The translations under genes and the position numbers were made by a program. Of a stretch of 64,000 nt of DNA, positions 1 to 8,317 are shown in pieces. Every line of letters begins with the position of its first letter. Within the stretch, counting starts at the first letter, position 1. The stretch covers positions 3,348,001-3,412,000 of the forward strand of contig NZ_CP106738.1 in assembly GCF_025639885.1 (NCBI RefSeq). The letters run 5' to 3'. The notes beneath the pieces are model-generated. The model saw nothing but the letters and a program-made list of their open reading frames with translations, was not told where the DNA came from and searched no databases. This DNA comes from Roseovarius pelagicus. Lineage in GTDB: Bacteria; Pseudomonadota; Alphaproteobacteria; Rhodobacterales; Rhodobacteraceae.

Positions 1-1
1 C

Positions 2-160
2 GACGGGCAACGACGTTATGGCGAGCGGGCGCAGTCTGACCAAATCATACAGCGACTGGAAGAGGCGACAGGACTGGACATTCGGGCCCCCGGTTTTCCG
101 ACCGAGTTGATCGACGATGAGCCCGAAGAACGCGGGGCTGAAGTGGTTCTGCGCGGGTAG
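2..160 (+). CDS. 3' end of an unidentified protein (partial)
   Basis: An open frame enters from the left edge of the window and ends at TAG 158-160, giving the last 52 residues of a protein. The tail is charged, with the stretch RLEEATGLDIRAPGFPTEL followed by an acidic DDEPEERG segment. I do not recognise the family from this fragment. It converges on ribD, whose stop lies 30 bases away on the other strand, so the two genes do not share a transcript. Confidence 0.5.
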   Translation, partial: DGQRRYGERAQSDQIIQRLEEATGLDIRAPGFPTELIDDEPEERGAEVVLRG

Positions 161-190
161 CGTCCATTGAAAATCAGAAGTGTTTTGGCG

Positions 191-1284
191 TCAGCCGCAA
201 CGCCACAGATGCATGATATCGTCACCTACCGGCTGTACGGATTCCAGTGTGAATCTGTGTGCCTCTTCCAAGCGCGCGATCCCCAACGCACCGATGCCGG
301 GTAACCCTTCTGCGCCAATGGTAAGCCCGGCAGTGAACCCCACCAGCCGGTCAACCAGCCCAGTACTCAGCAGTGACGCGGCCAGCGCGCCGCCACCTTC
401 GCAGAACACCCGGGTCAACCCTGCATCGCCAAGGCCACGCAGCACTGATGCCATGTCAAGCTGACGACCGATCAGGTCGCAACGCAACAGTCGTGCGCCA
501 AGGCTAGTCCATGCGTCGATCAATGCGGCATCGGCATCTGGGCCATGACAGAGCCAAACAGGCACGTCGCGTGCGGTGCGGGCCAGTTGGGACATTAGCG
601 GAATGTCTAGGCGGCGTGATACCACCACGCGCACTGGCTGATGTGTAACGCCTATGTCTCGGACCGTCAGGCCGGGGTCATCCGCTCGCGCTGTTCCAGC
701 GCCTACCATGACCGCATCGTGGCGCGCGCGCAGACCGTGAACGGCGCGCCGCGCCGCTGGCCCGGTGATCCACTGGCTATGCCCGCTGGCTGTGGCAATC
801 CGTCCGTCAAAGGAGGTGGCGAGTTTCAACGTCACTTCGGGCCGGCCCAGTTCGGTGCGGCAAAGGAAACCCGCCAGATCACGGCCTGCCTGATCGGTCA
901 TTATGCCGGTTGTGACCTCGATATCCGCTGCGCGCAGCCTGTCGAATCCGCGTCCCGACACGCGTGGATCACTGTCGGCAAAAGGGGCCACGACCCGCGC
1001 GATCCCTGCGGCAATCAGCGCGTCAGTGCAGGGGGGGTAACGCCATGGTGCGAGCAGGGCTCTAATGTCACATAGGCAGTGGCACCCTGCGCCGCACTGC
1101 CTGCCTGATCCAGCGCCTGTGGTTCGGCATGAGGTCGACCGCCCGGCGCGGTCCAGCCACGACCCACGACGCGACCAGCGGATACGATCACGCAACCGAC
1201 AGCAGGATTGGGCCAGGTATTACCCTGACCCCTGCGGCCCAGCATCAGGGCCATGCGCATATAGCGGATGTCGTGTTGGCTCAC
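191..1284 (-). CDS. ribD: Riboflavin biosynthesis protein RibD, interrupted by a one-base frameshift
   Basis: Bifunctional diaminohydroxyphosphoribosylaminopyrimidine deaminase and 5-amino-6-(5-phosphoribosylamino)uracil reductase of riboflavin synthesis. The N-terminal deaminase part (1284 down to about 1037) shows the zinc motif with His52, Glu54 (PHAEPQAL) and Cys77 (LEPCSHHG). The frame then breaks in a run of seven C on the coding strand (1031-1037). One extra C would join PCSHHG to [17 protein letters not shown] and on through the reductase domain ([28 protein letters not shown]), giving 364 residues, a normal family length. The GTG start overlaps the nrdR stop as GTGA, so the two genes are translationally coupled. 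A sequencing error or a true frameshift are both possible; the protein is otherwise intact. Confidence 0.88.
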
Positions 1285-1763
1285 GCGCCTTGCTTGTCTT
1301 CACCGCCCGCGGCATCAGGGCGCAATTCGCTGACGAATTTGTCGAAATCATCCGCCGCCTGAAAATTCTTGTAGACGCTGGCAAAGCGGACATAGGCGAC
1401 TGTATCGATCCGAGCGAGACTCTCCATCACGATTTCACCGACGGTTTTGGACGGGATATCTGTCTCGCCCATGCTTTCCAGTCTGCGAACGATGCCGGAA
1501 ATCATCTGCTCGACGCGTTCGGGCTCAACCGGGCGTTTCTGTAGCGCGATACGAATGGATCGTTCTAGTTTGTCCCGGTCGAAATCCTCGCGCCGACCGT
1601 TGGTTTTGACCACGACCAGATCTCGCAACTGCACCCGTTCGTAGGTGGTGAACCGGCCGCCACATCCGGGGCAAAACCGTCTGCGCCGGATCGAGACATG
1701 CTCTTCGGCGGGACGGGAATCTTTTACCTGAGTTTCGATATTTCCGCAAAACGGGCAACGCAT
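1281..1763 (-). CDS. nrdR: Transcriptional repressor NrdR
   Basis: ATP/dATP-sensing repressor of ribonucleotide reductase genes. The 160-residue protein has the N-terminal zinc ribbon with cysteines at 3, 6, 31 and 34 ([15 protein letters not shown]), the basic RRRR linker, and an ATP-cone domain from about residue 49 ([20 protein letters not shown]). Length and motifs are those of the family. It is first in a nrdR-ribD operon, a common alphaproteobacterial arrangement. No NrdR box was found in front of the gene itself. Confidence 0.97.
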   Translation of the reverse strand: MRCPFCGNIETQVKDSRPAEEHVSIRRRRFCPGCGGRFTTYERVQLRDLVVVKTNGRREDFDRDKLERSIRIALQKRPVEPERVEQMISGIVRRLESMGETDIPSKTVGEIVMESLARIDTVAYVRFASVYKNFQAADDFDKFVSELRPDAAGGEDKQGA

Positions 1764-1932
1764 AGGCGTGTCCTTTTCTCTTCTCTGCCTCTTGGATGAT
1801 GGGTCTGATGCCCAAGTTATCCACAGCCACTATAGGGGAGCCGCTAGGTTTTGGGTAGATGCAATTTTATGCCCCAAGATAGGCGTTCAGAGGATGGATC
1901 GCGCGCGGAAAAGGTGTGCGTCGCGCTCGGGG

Positions 1933-2355
1933 TCAATCGATAAAGCTATCGAGTAGCAGGTGGGCCGCCACGTGTCGTTGGTGCGGTGCATTTCGGTGCT
2001 CAAACAGGTAAATACCCTGCCACGTGCCGAGCCGCAGATGCCCATTCTGAACTGGTATGCTCAGGCTCACGGGCAGCACTGCCGCCTTGATGTGCGCTGG
2101 CATGTCGTCTGGACCCTCGTAGGTATGCGTGAGATATGACATCGCAGGATCGGTTGTCGGCGGGACCAGCCGTTCGAAATATGCGCGCAGATCGGTCTGC
2201 ACCTCTGGATCGGCGTTTTCCTGAATAATTAACGAACAGGATGTATGTTGTACGAGGAGGGTCAGTAGCCCATCACCGCTGACCCACTCAGCTATTTCAC
2301 GAGTGAATTCATATAGGCCCGGTCCACGGGTCGCGATGGAAAAGCTTGTGTGCAT
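1933..2355 (-). CDS. YjbQ / UPF0047 family protein
   Basis: Small soluble protein of the YjbQ family, members of which have been annotated as secondary thiamine-phosphate synthase because they rescue thiamine mutants; the physiological reaction is unsettled. The family signature is clear: LLVQHTSCSLIIQENADPEV followed by FERLVPP, a TYEGPDDMPAH stretch containing a conserved His, and GTWQGIYLFEHR near the C-terminus. I chose the internal ATG at 2355 (MHTSFSIATRG, 140 residues) because the six residues before it are not family-like. It stands alone on the minus strand, about 170 bases downstream of nothing obviously related. Confidence 0.85.
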   Translation of the reverse strand: MHTSFSIATRGPGLYEFTREIAEWVSGDGLLTLLVQHTSCSLIIQENADPEVQTDLRAYFERLVPPTTDPAMSYLTHTYEGPDDMPAHIKAAVLPVSLSIPVQNGHLRLGTWQGIYLFEHRNAPHQRHVAAHLLLDSFID

Positions 2356-2386
2356 GGCCCAAATCTGGACCACGTAAGCGGGACGT

Positions 2387-2635
2387 TCAAGCGTCGATCA
2401 CGCACACCGTTTCAGCATCGTCGGCCATGCCAAAGAGATCCGGTACCCATGTGCCATCGTCTGTGTAAACGGCGCGTTCCTCAAGTTGGGACAGGGTCTG
2501 GCGGCATTCGGCCAATTCATCCGCAGCCACGCGGATTTCGATGATGTTCGGTTCGAACATCCCGGTTTCATCGTCAGCGATGGCCCAACCGGCCAAGGGC
2601 AGGCACAGCATTAAAATAGCAGCAAAGCGTGACAT
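2387..2635 (-). CDS. Small secreted protein of unknown function
   Basis: An 82-residue protein that starts at ATG 2635 with a typical signal peptide (MSRFAAILMLCLPLAGWAIA, cleavage after AIA expected). The mature part is acidic and has two cysteines, one in AECRQTL and one near the C-terminus (ETVCVID), so a single disulfide in the periplasm is plausible. No family is recognised. It lies just upstream of the YjbQ-family gene on the same strand, 31 bases from its start, and may be cotranscribed with it. Confidence 0.6.
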   Translation of the reverse strand: MSRFAAILMLCLPLAGWAIADDETGMFEPNIIEIRVAADELAECRQTLSQLEERAVYTDDGTWVPDLFGMADDAETVCVIDA

Positions 2636-2862
2636 TGTATTCTCCCATTGTCTTACCCATACAACGGCGCTGGTAAGCAAAAGGTTTCATGTCCATGGGC
2701 AAATACTGCGTGAAAGGCTAAAATTCCTGCTAAACCCGCCCTTTAAGCCTGCGATATCAGCCAGCCCGATAGCGATGATTTCACAGAGTCCCGGCAAACG
2801 CGCAGCAGTGCAAGGACGAGCGATCCTTCATCATCGGCCATCTCGATCGAGCTGCTGTGCGC

Positions 2863-3165
2863 TCAACGTGAACAGCGCGACATCATCAGACCAAGGGTTT
2901 CCAACTCAAAAAGATAATCTTCAAATACCGGTAGAAGGCGGTCTTGGAGTTCTGCCATCTTCAGAAACTGCGCACGTTCTTTACCAGTGAATTCCAGTCC
3001 AATCTTGCGGTAATCCAATTTTTGCATGGAAATGAACATGCCGGAAAACCCTTGGCTCGCTTGGCTGACAGGACCAGAGAGCGCCGCGCAATTGGCCTTT
3101 TGCTGGGCATTTGCGCCAGCGGCGATCATTACACCAAGAAAACAGGCGGCAACCAATATACGCAT
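2863..3165 (-). CDS. Small secreted two-cysteine protein, copy A
   Basis: A 100-residue protein with a signal peptide (MRILVAACFLGVMIAAGANA, probable cleavage after ANA). The mature chain begins QQKANCAALSGPVSQA and ends with MMSRCSR, placing one cysteine at each end. The start of the mature chain resembles that of the gene at 7418-7723 (AANCAATAGIVSRA), which suggests a small paralogous family of periplasmic proteins. It sits directly downstream of rpoD on the same strand. The function is unknown. Confidence 0.65.
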   Translation of the reverse strand: MRILVAACFLGVMIAAGANAQQKANCAALSGPVSQASQGFSGMFISMQKLDYRKIGLEFTGKERAQFLKMAELQDRLLPVFEDYLFELETLGLMMSRCSR

Positions 3166-3255
3166 TTTCGATTCTCCAAGGCGGCACTCCCCAGCGGCGC
3201 GCCGTGCTTTGCGATCATAGGAAGACTACTCAGGGTTGCAAGCTGCCTGACTAAC

Positions 3256-5247
3256 TCACTGATCCAGAAAACTCCGCAACTTGCGCGACCGCGACGGGTG
3301 CTTGAGCTTGCGCAGGGCCTTGGCCTCGATCTGGCGGATACGTTCGCGGGTGACGCTGAACTGCTGGCCGACTTCCTCTAGGGTATGGTCGGTGTTCATC
3401 CCGATGCCAAAGCGCATGCGCAACACCCGTTCCTCACGTGGGGTGAGGGACGACAGGACGCGCGTGGTGGTTTCCTTCAGGTTGTCCTGAATGGCGCTGT
3501 CCAGCGGCAGAACCGCGTTCTTGTCCTCGATGAAATCGCCAAGCTGGCTGTCTTCTTCGTCGCCGATAGGCGTTTCCAGCGAAATAGGTTCCTTGGCGAT
3601 CTTCATCACCTTGCGGACCTTCTCCAGCGGCATTTGCAGCTTTTCTGCCAACTCCTCTGGTGTCGGTTCGCGGCCAATCTCGTGCAGCATCTGGCGCCCG
3701 GTGCGGACCAGTTTGTTGATCGTTTCGATCATATGGACCGGAATACGGATGGTGCGGGCCTGATCGGCGATGGAGCGCGTGATCGCCTGACGGATCCACC
3801 ATGTCGCATAGGTCGAGAACTTGTAGCCGCGGCGATACTCGAACTTGTCCACGGCTTTCATCAGGCCGATGTTGCCCTCTTGAATCAGATCGAGGAATTG
3901 CAGACCGCGGTTGGTGTATTTCTTAGCGATCGAAATGACGAGACGCAGGTTGGCTTCGACCATTTCCTTCTTGGCCAGCCGCGCTTCGCTCTCGCCTTTT
4001 TGGACTTGATTCACGATGCGGCGGAATTCGGGGATATCAAGGCCGACATACTGCCCGACCTGTGCCATGTCGGCGCGCAACTCTGCCACTTTCTCGGGCG
4101 AGCGTTCCATGAACATCTGCCAGCCGCGCCCGGATTTGGCTGCCATATCTTCCAACCAAGTGGGGTCAAGCTCGCGTCCGCGGTATTCGTCGATGAACTC
4201 GCGACGGTTGATGCGCGCCTGATCGGCCAGTTTCACCATCGCCGAGTCAATCATCATGATCCGGTGATTGATACCATAAAGCTGGTCAATCAATGCCTCG
4301 ATCCGATTGTTATGCAGGTGCAGAGAGTTCACCAACTCGACAATCTCGGAGCGCAGGACCTGATAGGTGTCTTCTTGTTTGGACGAAAACGAGCCGTCCT
4401 CATTCAACGTCGCCGAAATGCGGCTGTCCTGCATCTCGCTCAGCTTGATATAGTCATCGGCGATGCGATCAAGCGTCTCCAGCACGGCAGGCTTCAGCGC
4501 AGCTTCCATCGCGGCGAGGCTCATGTTGGCCTGTTCGTCCTCATCGTCGTCATCGTCATCGGCGATAGGATTGCCATCAGCGTCGAGTTCCTGCGTGTCG
4601 CCCTCGGCTTTGGGGGTGCTGGTCGAGGATGGCGGGGCCGACACATTGGCGGCCTCGACCACCGGTTCGCCATCGTCGCCCATCTGGTTGCCAAACGTCG
4701 TTTCCAGATCGATCACATCGCGCAGCAGGATATCCTCGCCCAGAAGTTCGTCGCGCCAGATGGTGATTGCCTGAAAGGTCAGCGGGCTTTCGCACAGGCC
4801 CGCGATCATGGTGTTGCGGCCGGCCTCGATACGTTTGGCGATGGCAATCTCGCCTTCGCGGCTGAGCAACTCAACACTGCCCATCTCGCGCAGATACATG
4901 CGCACCGGATCATCAGTGCGGTCGAGTTTCTCTTCCTTACCAGAGCCGAGAACGATCTCGCCCCGCTTGCCGGTTTCGGCGAGAGCAGTTGATCTCTGCT
5001 CTTCTTCCTCGACTTCATCGGCTTCGATGATGTTGATGCCCATCTCGGACAGCATCGACATGACGTCTTCGATCTGCTCCGAGTTGACCTGATCCGGCGG
5101 CAGCGCCTTGTTCAACTGGTCATAGGTGATGAAGCCTTTTTCCCGTGCCTCCGCGATCATTTTCTTGATCGCAGCCTGACTCATGTCCAAGGACATTTCG
5201 GCGTCCTGATCGTCTGGCTTCTGGTCGTCGTTGTCCTTGGCGGCCAT
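3256..5247 (-). CDS. rpoD: RNA polymerase primary sigma factor RpoD (sigma-70)
   Basis: Housekeeping sigma factor, 663 residues. Region 1.1 occupies the first 90 or so residues ([21 protein letters not shown]). Region 1.2 begins at [21 protein letters not shown] non-conserved spacer contains an acidic tract ([12 protein letters not shown]). Regions 2.1-2.4 run through [36 protein letters not shown] and [14 protein letters not shown]. Region 3 follows, and region 4 ends with the helix-turn-helix [20 protein letters not shown]. The ribosome site CAGGAG precedes ATG 5247. It lies 116 bases downstream of dnaG on the same strand, the classic macromolecular-synthesis pairing. Confidence 0.98.
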   Translation of the reverse strand: MAAKDNDDQKPDDQDAEMSLDMSQAAIKKMIAEAREKGFITYDQLNKALPPDQVNSEQIEDVMSMLSEMGINIIEADEVEEEEQRSTALAETGKRGEIVLGSGKEEKLDRTDDPVRMYLREMGSVELLSREGEIAIAKRIEAGRNTMIAGLCESPLTFQAITIWRDELLGEDILLRDVIDLETTFGNQMGDDGEPVVEAANVSAPPSSTSTPKAEGDTQELDADGNPIADDDDDDEDEQANMSLAAMEAALKPAVLETLDRIADDYIKLSEMQDSRISATLNEDGSFSSKQEDTYQVLRSEIVELVNSLHLHNNRIEALIDQLYGINHRIMMIDSAMVKLADQARINRREFIDEYRGRELDPTWLEDMAAKSGRGWQMFMERSPEKVAELRADMAQVGQYVGLDIPEFRRIVNQVQKGESEARLAKKEMVEANLRLVISIAKKYTNRGLQFLDLIQEGNIGLMKAVDKFEYRRGYKFSTYATWWIRQAITRSIADQARTIRIPVHMIETINKLVRTGRQMLHEIGREPTPEELAEKLQMPLEKVRKVMKIAKEPISLETPIGDEEDSQLGDFIEDKNAVLPLDSAIQDNLKETTTRVLSSLTPREERVLRMRFGIGMNTDHTLEEVGQQFSVTRERIRQIEAKALRKLKHPSRSRKLRSFLDQ

Positions 5248-5275
5248 AAAATTCTCCTGAGAGCTGAGGCGCGGG

Positions 5276-5317
5276 TGATTCGCTAGAAACGAATCATCAG
5301 TTTCGTGTACTGATTCG
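5276..5317. repeat. Inverted and direct TGATTCG repeats in the dnaG-rpoD spacer
   Basis: TGATTCG (5276-5282) and CGAATCA (5290-5296) form a perfect 7-bp inverted repeat with a 7-base loop, and a third TGATTCG occurs at 5311-5317. The structure would lie in the rpoD leader of a dnaG-rpoD transcript. It could be an operator, a processing site or an attenuator; the sequence alone does not decide. Confidence 0.4.
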
Positions 5318-5363
5318 CAACCCGTTTACCCTGTTTTTGTTAAGTATTATTCCCCAAGTGACC

Positions 5364-7307
5364 TCAACGGCGCGTTTTGGAGAAGCTGATCTTGTCCAGA
5401 AGTGCATCAAATTCCTCGCGCTCACCACGATTGATTCGCGCGCCGTTCTCGGCGAAGTCATATTCAGCCTTGTCTTCGTGCTGGCTGCGCACGGCCCGGT
5501 TGCGTGCTTCTGCGGCTTGTCCCAGGCGCCATGTCACGGCCTCATCGGCAAGACCCATCATATCTTCTGCCGCGTCCACGATTTCGGCCTTCAAGCCACG
5601 TGTCGCGGCAATTTTGGCCAGTTCCTCGGCAACTGTCATCTGGGCAAGCTCGGCGTTGCCGGGTTGGCGCACTGGCGGTGTTATGGCGACATGGGGCAGT
5701 GTCATCAACTTTTCAAGGGTGTCGGACCCCAGAGACCGGTCTATTTCAGCGCGAAGGGTATCGCTGCCATTTGCGGCATGATGCAACAGCAGGTCGCGTA
5801 GTTGTGCGTGTAGTGGGTCGCGGCATTCCAGATGTTCAAGCGGGGTTTCGAACTGGGTGCAGATTTCAGGTGTCGCCACCAGAGACGCAAGGATCACGGC
5901 CTCACGCATATGGTCTTGTGCGCGGTTGCCGGACGTGGCCAACATGGAGGATTTTGTGCTGGCGCGGGCGGACATTTCGGGTTTTGTCCAGCGGGGATCG
6001 CCATTTTTCCGCGGGCCTTTGCGCGGCGAAAACAGTTGCCAACGCAAATCTTTGATCGCTTGACCGTAATGGGTGCGGATCGAAGGATCACGGATCAGTT
6101 TGATTTTCTCTCGCAGGACCTTGTCCAGCGCGGCCTTGCGCTCGGGGCTGTCGAAAACCCGCCCTTCGGTCTCGCGCTGCCACAACAGTTGCACCATCGG
6201 CAGCGCGCCTTCCAGCAGCTTTTGCACAGCGCCCTTGCCTTCGGCGCGCAGAATGTCATCGGGATCCTTGCCTTCGGGCATCAGGGCAAAGCGCAGGGAT
6301 TTGCCCGCCTCCAGCAATGGCAGTGCCAGATCAATCACCCGATGCGCGGCGGCCAGTCCGGCGCGATCCCCGTCCAGCGCCATGATCGGTTCATCCGTGA
6401 CGCGCCACAGCAACTGTAACTGGTTATCGGTAATGGCTGTGCCCAGAGGGGCCACAGCCGCGCCAAAGCCAGCCTGAGATAGTGCGATCACGTCCATGTA
6501 ACCTTCGGCCACGATCAGCGGCGCGCCTTTACCCGTAGCTTCGCGGGCGGGCGCATAATTGTACAGGGTACGAGATTTGTCGAAAAGCTCGGTTTCGGGC
6601 GAATTGAGGTACTTGGCGTTGTCGTTTGGGTCCATCGCGCGTCCGCCGAACGCGATGCAGCGCCCGCGTGCATCACGGATCGGAAACATGATGCGGTTGC
6701 GGAACACATCATAGGGCTTGCCGCCCTTGGTGCTGGGGCGGGCGAGGCCGCACTCCATGATCAACTCGGGTGTCGTGCCTTTCCCGGTCAGGTGGTCCCA
6801 GAGGTTCTGCCAGCCATCCGGCGCAAAACCGATTTCGAACTGGTCCTGTGTGGCGGCGTCCAGTCCACGCTGGTCCAGATACGCGCGCGCTGCCGCCCCG
6901 GCACCCGTTTTCAACGCGAGGCGGAAATACTGCACAGCGTGTTCCATCACCTCGATGAGTTGGGTGCGCTTGTCCGCCTTGGCCTGAGCCTGCGGGTCGC
7001 GTTCGGGCATGGGCATGCCTGCCTCACCTGCCAGAATGCGCACTGCGTCGATAAATTCAACGTTCTCGGTTTCGCGGACAAAGCTGATCGCGTCGCCCTT
7101 GGCGTGACACCCAAAGCAGTAATAGAACCCCTTTTGATCATCCACGTGAAAACTGGCGGTTTTCTCGTGGTGGAACGGGCAGGGGGCCCACATATCGCCT
7201 TTGCCGGGATTCGACTTTCGATTGTCCCACATCACCTTGCGTCCGACCACATGGGTCAGCGAGGTACGCGTACGCAATTCATCTAGGAAACCGGGGGGCA
7301 AAGACAT
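5364..7307 (-). CDS. dnaG: DNA primase DnaG
   Basis: Replicative primase, 647 residues. The N-terminal CHC2 zinc-binding domain is visible around residues 43-70 (APCPFHHEKTASFHV, then YYCFGCHAKGDAI). The catalytic core follows (GMPMPERDP through RIMFPIRDARGRCIAFGGR), with the Toprim motifs IVAEGYMDVIALSQAGF and MALDGDRAGLAAA. The C-terminal helicase-binding part is alpha-helical and less conserved, as usual. It is transcribed towards rpoD. Confidence 0.97.
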   Translation of the reverse strand: MSLPPGFLDELRTRTSLTHVVGRKVMWDNRKSNPGKGDMWAPCPFHHEKTASFHVDDQKGFYYCFGCHAKGDAISFVRETENVEFIDAVRILAGEAGMPMPERDPQAQAKADKRTQLIEVMEHAVQYFRLALKTGAGAAARAYLDQRGLDAATQDQFEIGFAPDGWQNLWDHLTGKGTTPELIMECGLARPSTKGGKPYDVFRNRIMFPIRDARGRCIAFGGRAMDPNDNAKYLNSPETELFDKSRTLYNYAPAREATGKGAPLIVAEGYMDVIALSQAGFGAAVAPLGTAITDNQLQLLWRVTDEPIMALDGDRAGLAAAHRVIDLALPLLEAGKSLRFALMPEGKDPDDILRAEGKGAVQKLLEGALPMVQLLWQRETEGRVFDSPERKAALDKVLREKIKLIRDPSIRTHYGQAIKDLRWQLFSPRKGPRKNGDPRWTKPEMSARASTKSSMLATSGNRAQDHMREAVILASLVATPEICTQFETPLEHLECRDPLHAQLRDLLLHHAANGSDTLRAEIDRSLGSDTLEKLMTLPHVAITPPVRQPGNAELAQMTVAEELAKIAATRGLKAEIVDAAEDMMGLADEAVTWRLGQAAEARNRAVRSQHEDKAEYDFAENGARINRGEREEFDALLDKISFSKTRR

Positions 7308-7417
7308 TGCACTAATATGGGCTGAGTCGGCGCCATAGCCAAGATGGGCTGCGATTAGATAAGTCGCGTGGTGTGATCGCGGAACTGCCGCGCACCCTAC
7401 GGGGTCGTCATTGTGAC

Positions 7418-7723
7418 TCAGTTATGCGCCAGACATGCCTTTTCAAACGCGGTGGCCGCTTCATCAGTGAGTTGATCCTCGGGCAGGGTGTAAACCCATT
7501 CGACCAGCATTGGCACTGCCGCGTCATATTTCTCTTCGATCCCACCCTCGTCAGAAGTCAGGAAATCTGTGGCGCCTTCTTGTGTATTGCCGCCGTTGCG
7601 CTCGCCGACAGCGCGCGAAACGATGCCGGCCGTGGCGGCGCAATTGGCTGCCTTATCATCTGTGGCATAGGCACTTGCGGGCACCAAGAGAACGAGCGAG
7701 ACGATGGCGGCGGTGCGGAACAT
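7418..7723 (-). CDS. Small secreted two-cysteine protein, copy B
   Basis: A 101-residue protein with a signal peptide (MFRTAAIVSLVLLVPASAYA). The mature chain begins DDKAANCAATAGIVSRAVG and ends with EKACLAHN, again with one cysteine near each end. It resembles the gene at 2863-3165 over the first 15 mature residues. It lies between the sarcosine oxidase operon and dnaG on the same strand. No family or function is recognised. Confidence 0.65.
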   Translation of the reverse strand: MFRTAAIVSLVLLVPASAYATDDKAANCAATAGIVSRAVGERNGGNTQEGATDFLTSDEGGIEEKYDAAVPMLVEWVYTLPEDQLTDEAATAFEKACLAHN

Positions 7724-7765
7724 GGCGATACCCTGACTGGTGTGGCGTTTCAGGCTACCATCCTG

Positions 7766-8317
7766 TCAGACCCCTGCACGGGCCGCAACGCCCTGCATCG
7801 CAGTTTTCAGATCATGGGCGAGTGTCTGCGCAAAAGCGCGAAAGACCATGATCTGCCAACTTTGCGCGCCGATGCGTGTCAGTGAGGCGTTCATGTGCAT
7901 CAGGTCGGTGCGTGCCGTGTGCCCGGTCCTGAAATGCCTGTCACGCAGATCAAGAGGGACCAGCCGTGCCAGCACATTCGCTGCCCCCGGCCCGGTCAGG
8001 CGGACCACAGCCCAACCGTCGGACTGATCAGTGAGCGCCGCGTGATCGACGAGTACCGGATCAGGTGCAGGACCAATCAGCAACGCCTGACGCTGGCCGA
8101 ACCAAACCGCGCGGTTGCCTTCCTTGCCGGTTGTACGGTTCGGCGCGGGAAACGCCATCCCATGCGCTGCCTTCAGCGACGCGGATGCCGCATCATCCTT
8201 GCCCTTATAGGGGCTGATCGACGTGATCGTTCCCACGTGTGCTTCGGACAGGACAAGATCACCGATTTCGATCGGCAATAAACCCTGACAGGGTGTTTTG
8301 GCGATAAGCTCAGTCAC
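7766..8317 (-). CDS. soxG: Sarcosine oxidase gamma subunit SoxG
   Basis: Gamma subunit of heterotetrameric sarcosine oxidase, which converts sarcosine to glycine, formaldehyde or methylene-tetrahydrofolate, and hydrogen peroxide. The 183 residues show the family pattern: VTELIAKTPCQGLLPIEIG at the start, then GWAVVRLTGPGAANVLARLVPLDL and the C-terminal WQIMVFRAFAQTLAHDL. I chose the GTG at 8317 because a strong GGAGG lies eight bases upstream, inside the end of soxA. The gene overlaps soxA by eight bases, so the two are coupled. It is the last gene of soxB-D-A-G. Confidence 0.92.
   Translation of the reverse strand: MTELIAKTPCQGLLPIEIGDLVLSEAHVGTITSISPYKGKDDAASASLKAAHGMAFPAPNRTTGKEGNRAVWFGQRQALLIGPAPDPVLVDHAALTDQSDGWAVVRLTGPGAANVLARLVPLDLRDRHFRTGHTARTDLMHMNASLTRIGAQSWQIMVFRAFAQTLAHDLKTAMQGVAARAGV

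Noticed and set aside
1817..1825. Perfect DnaA-type box TTATCCACA upstream of nrdR
   Set aside because: A single 9-mer match is expected by chance about once in two windows of this size, and no other boxes or AT-rich region suggest an origin.
3385..4992. Long plus-strand open frame opposite rpoD
   Set aside because: It is the antisense shadow of the well-defined rpoD gene and has no family features of its own.
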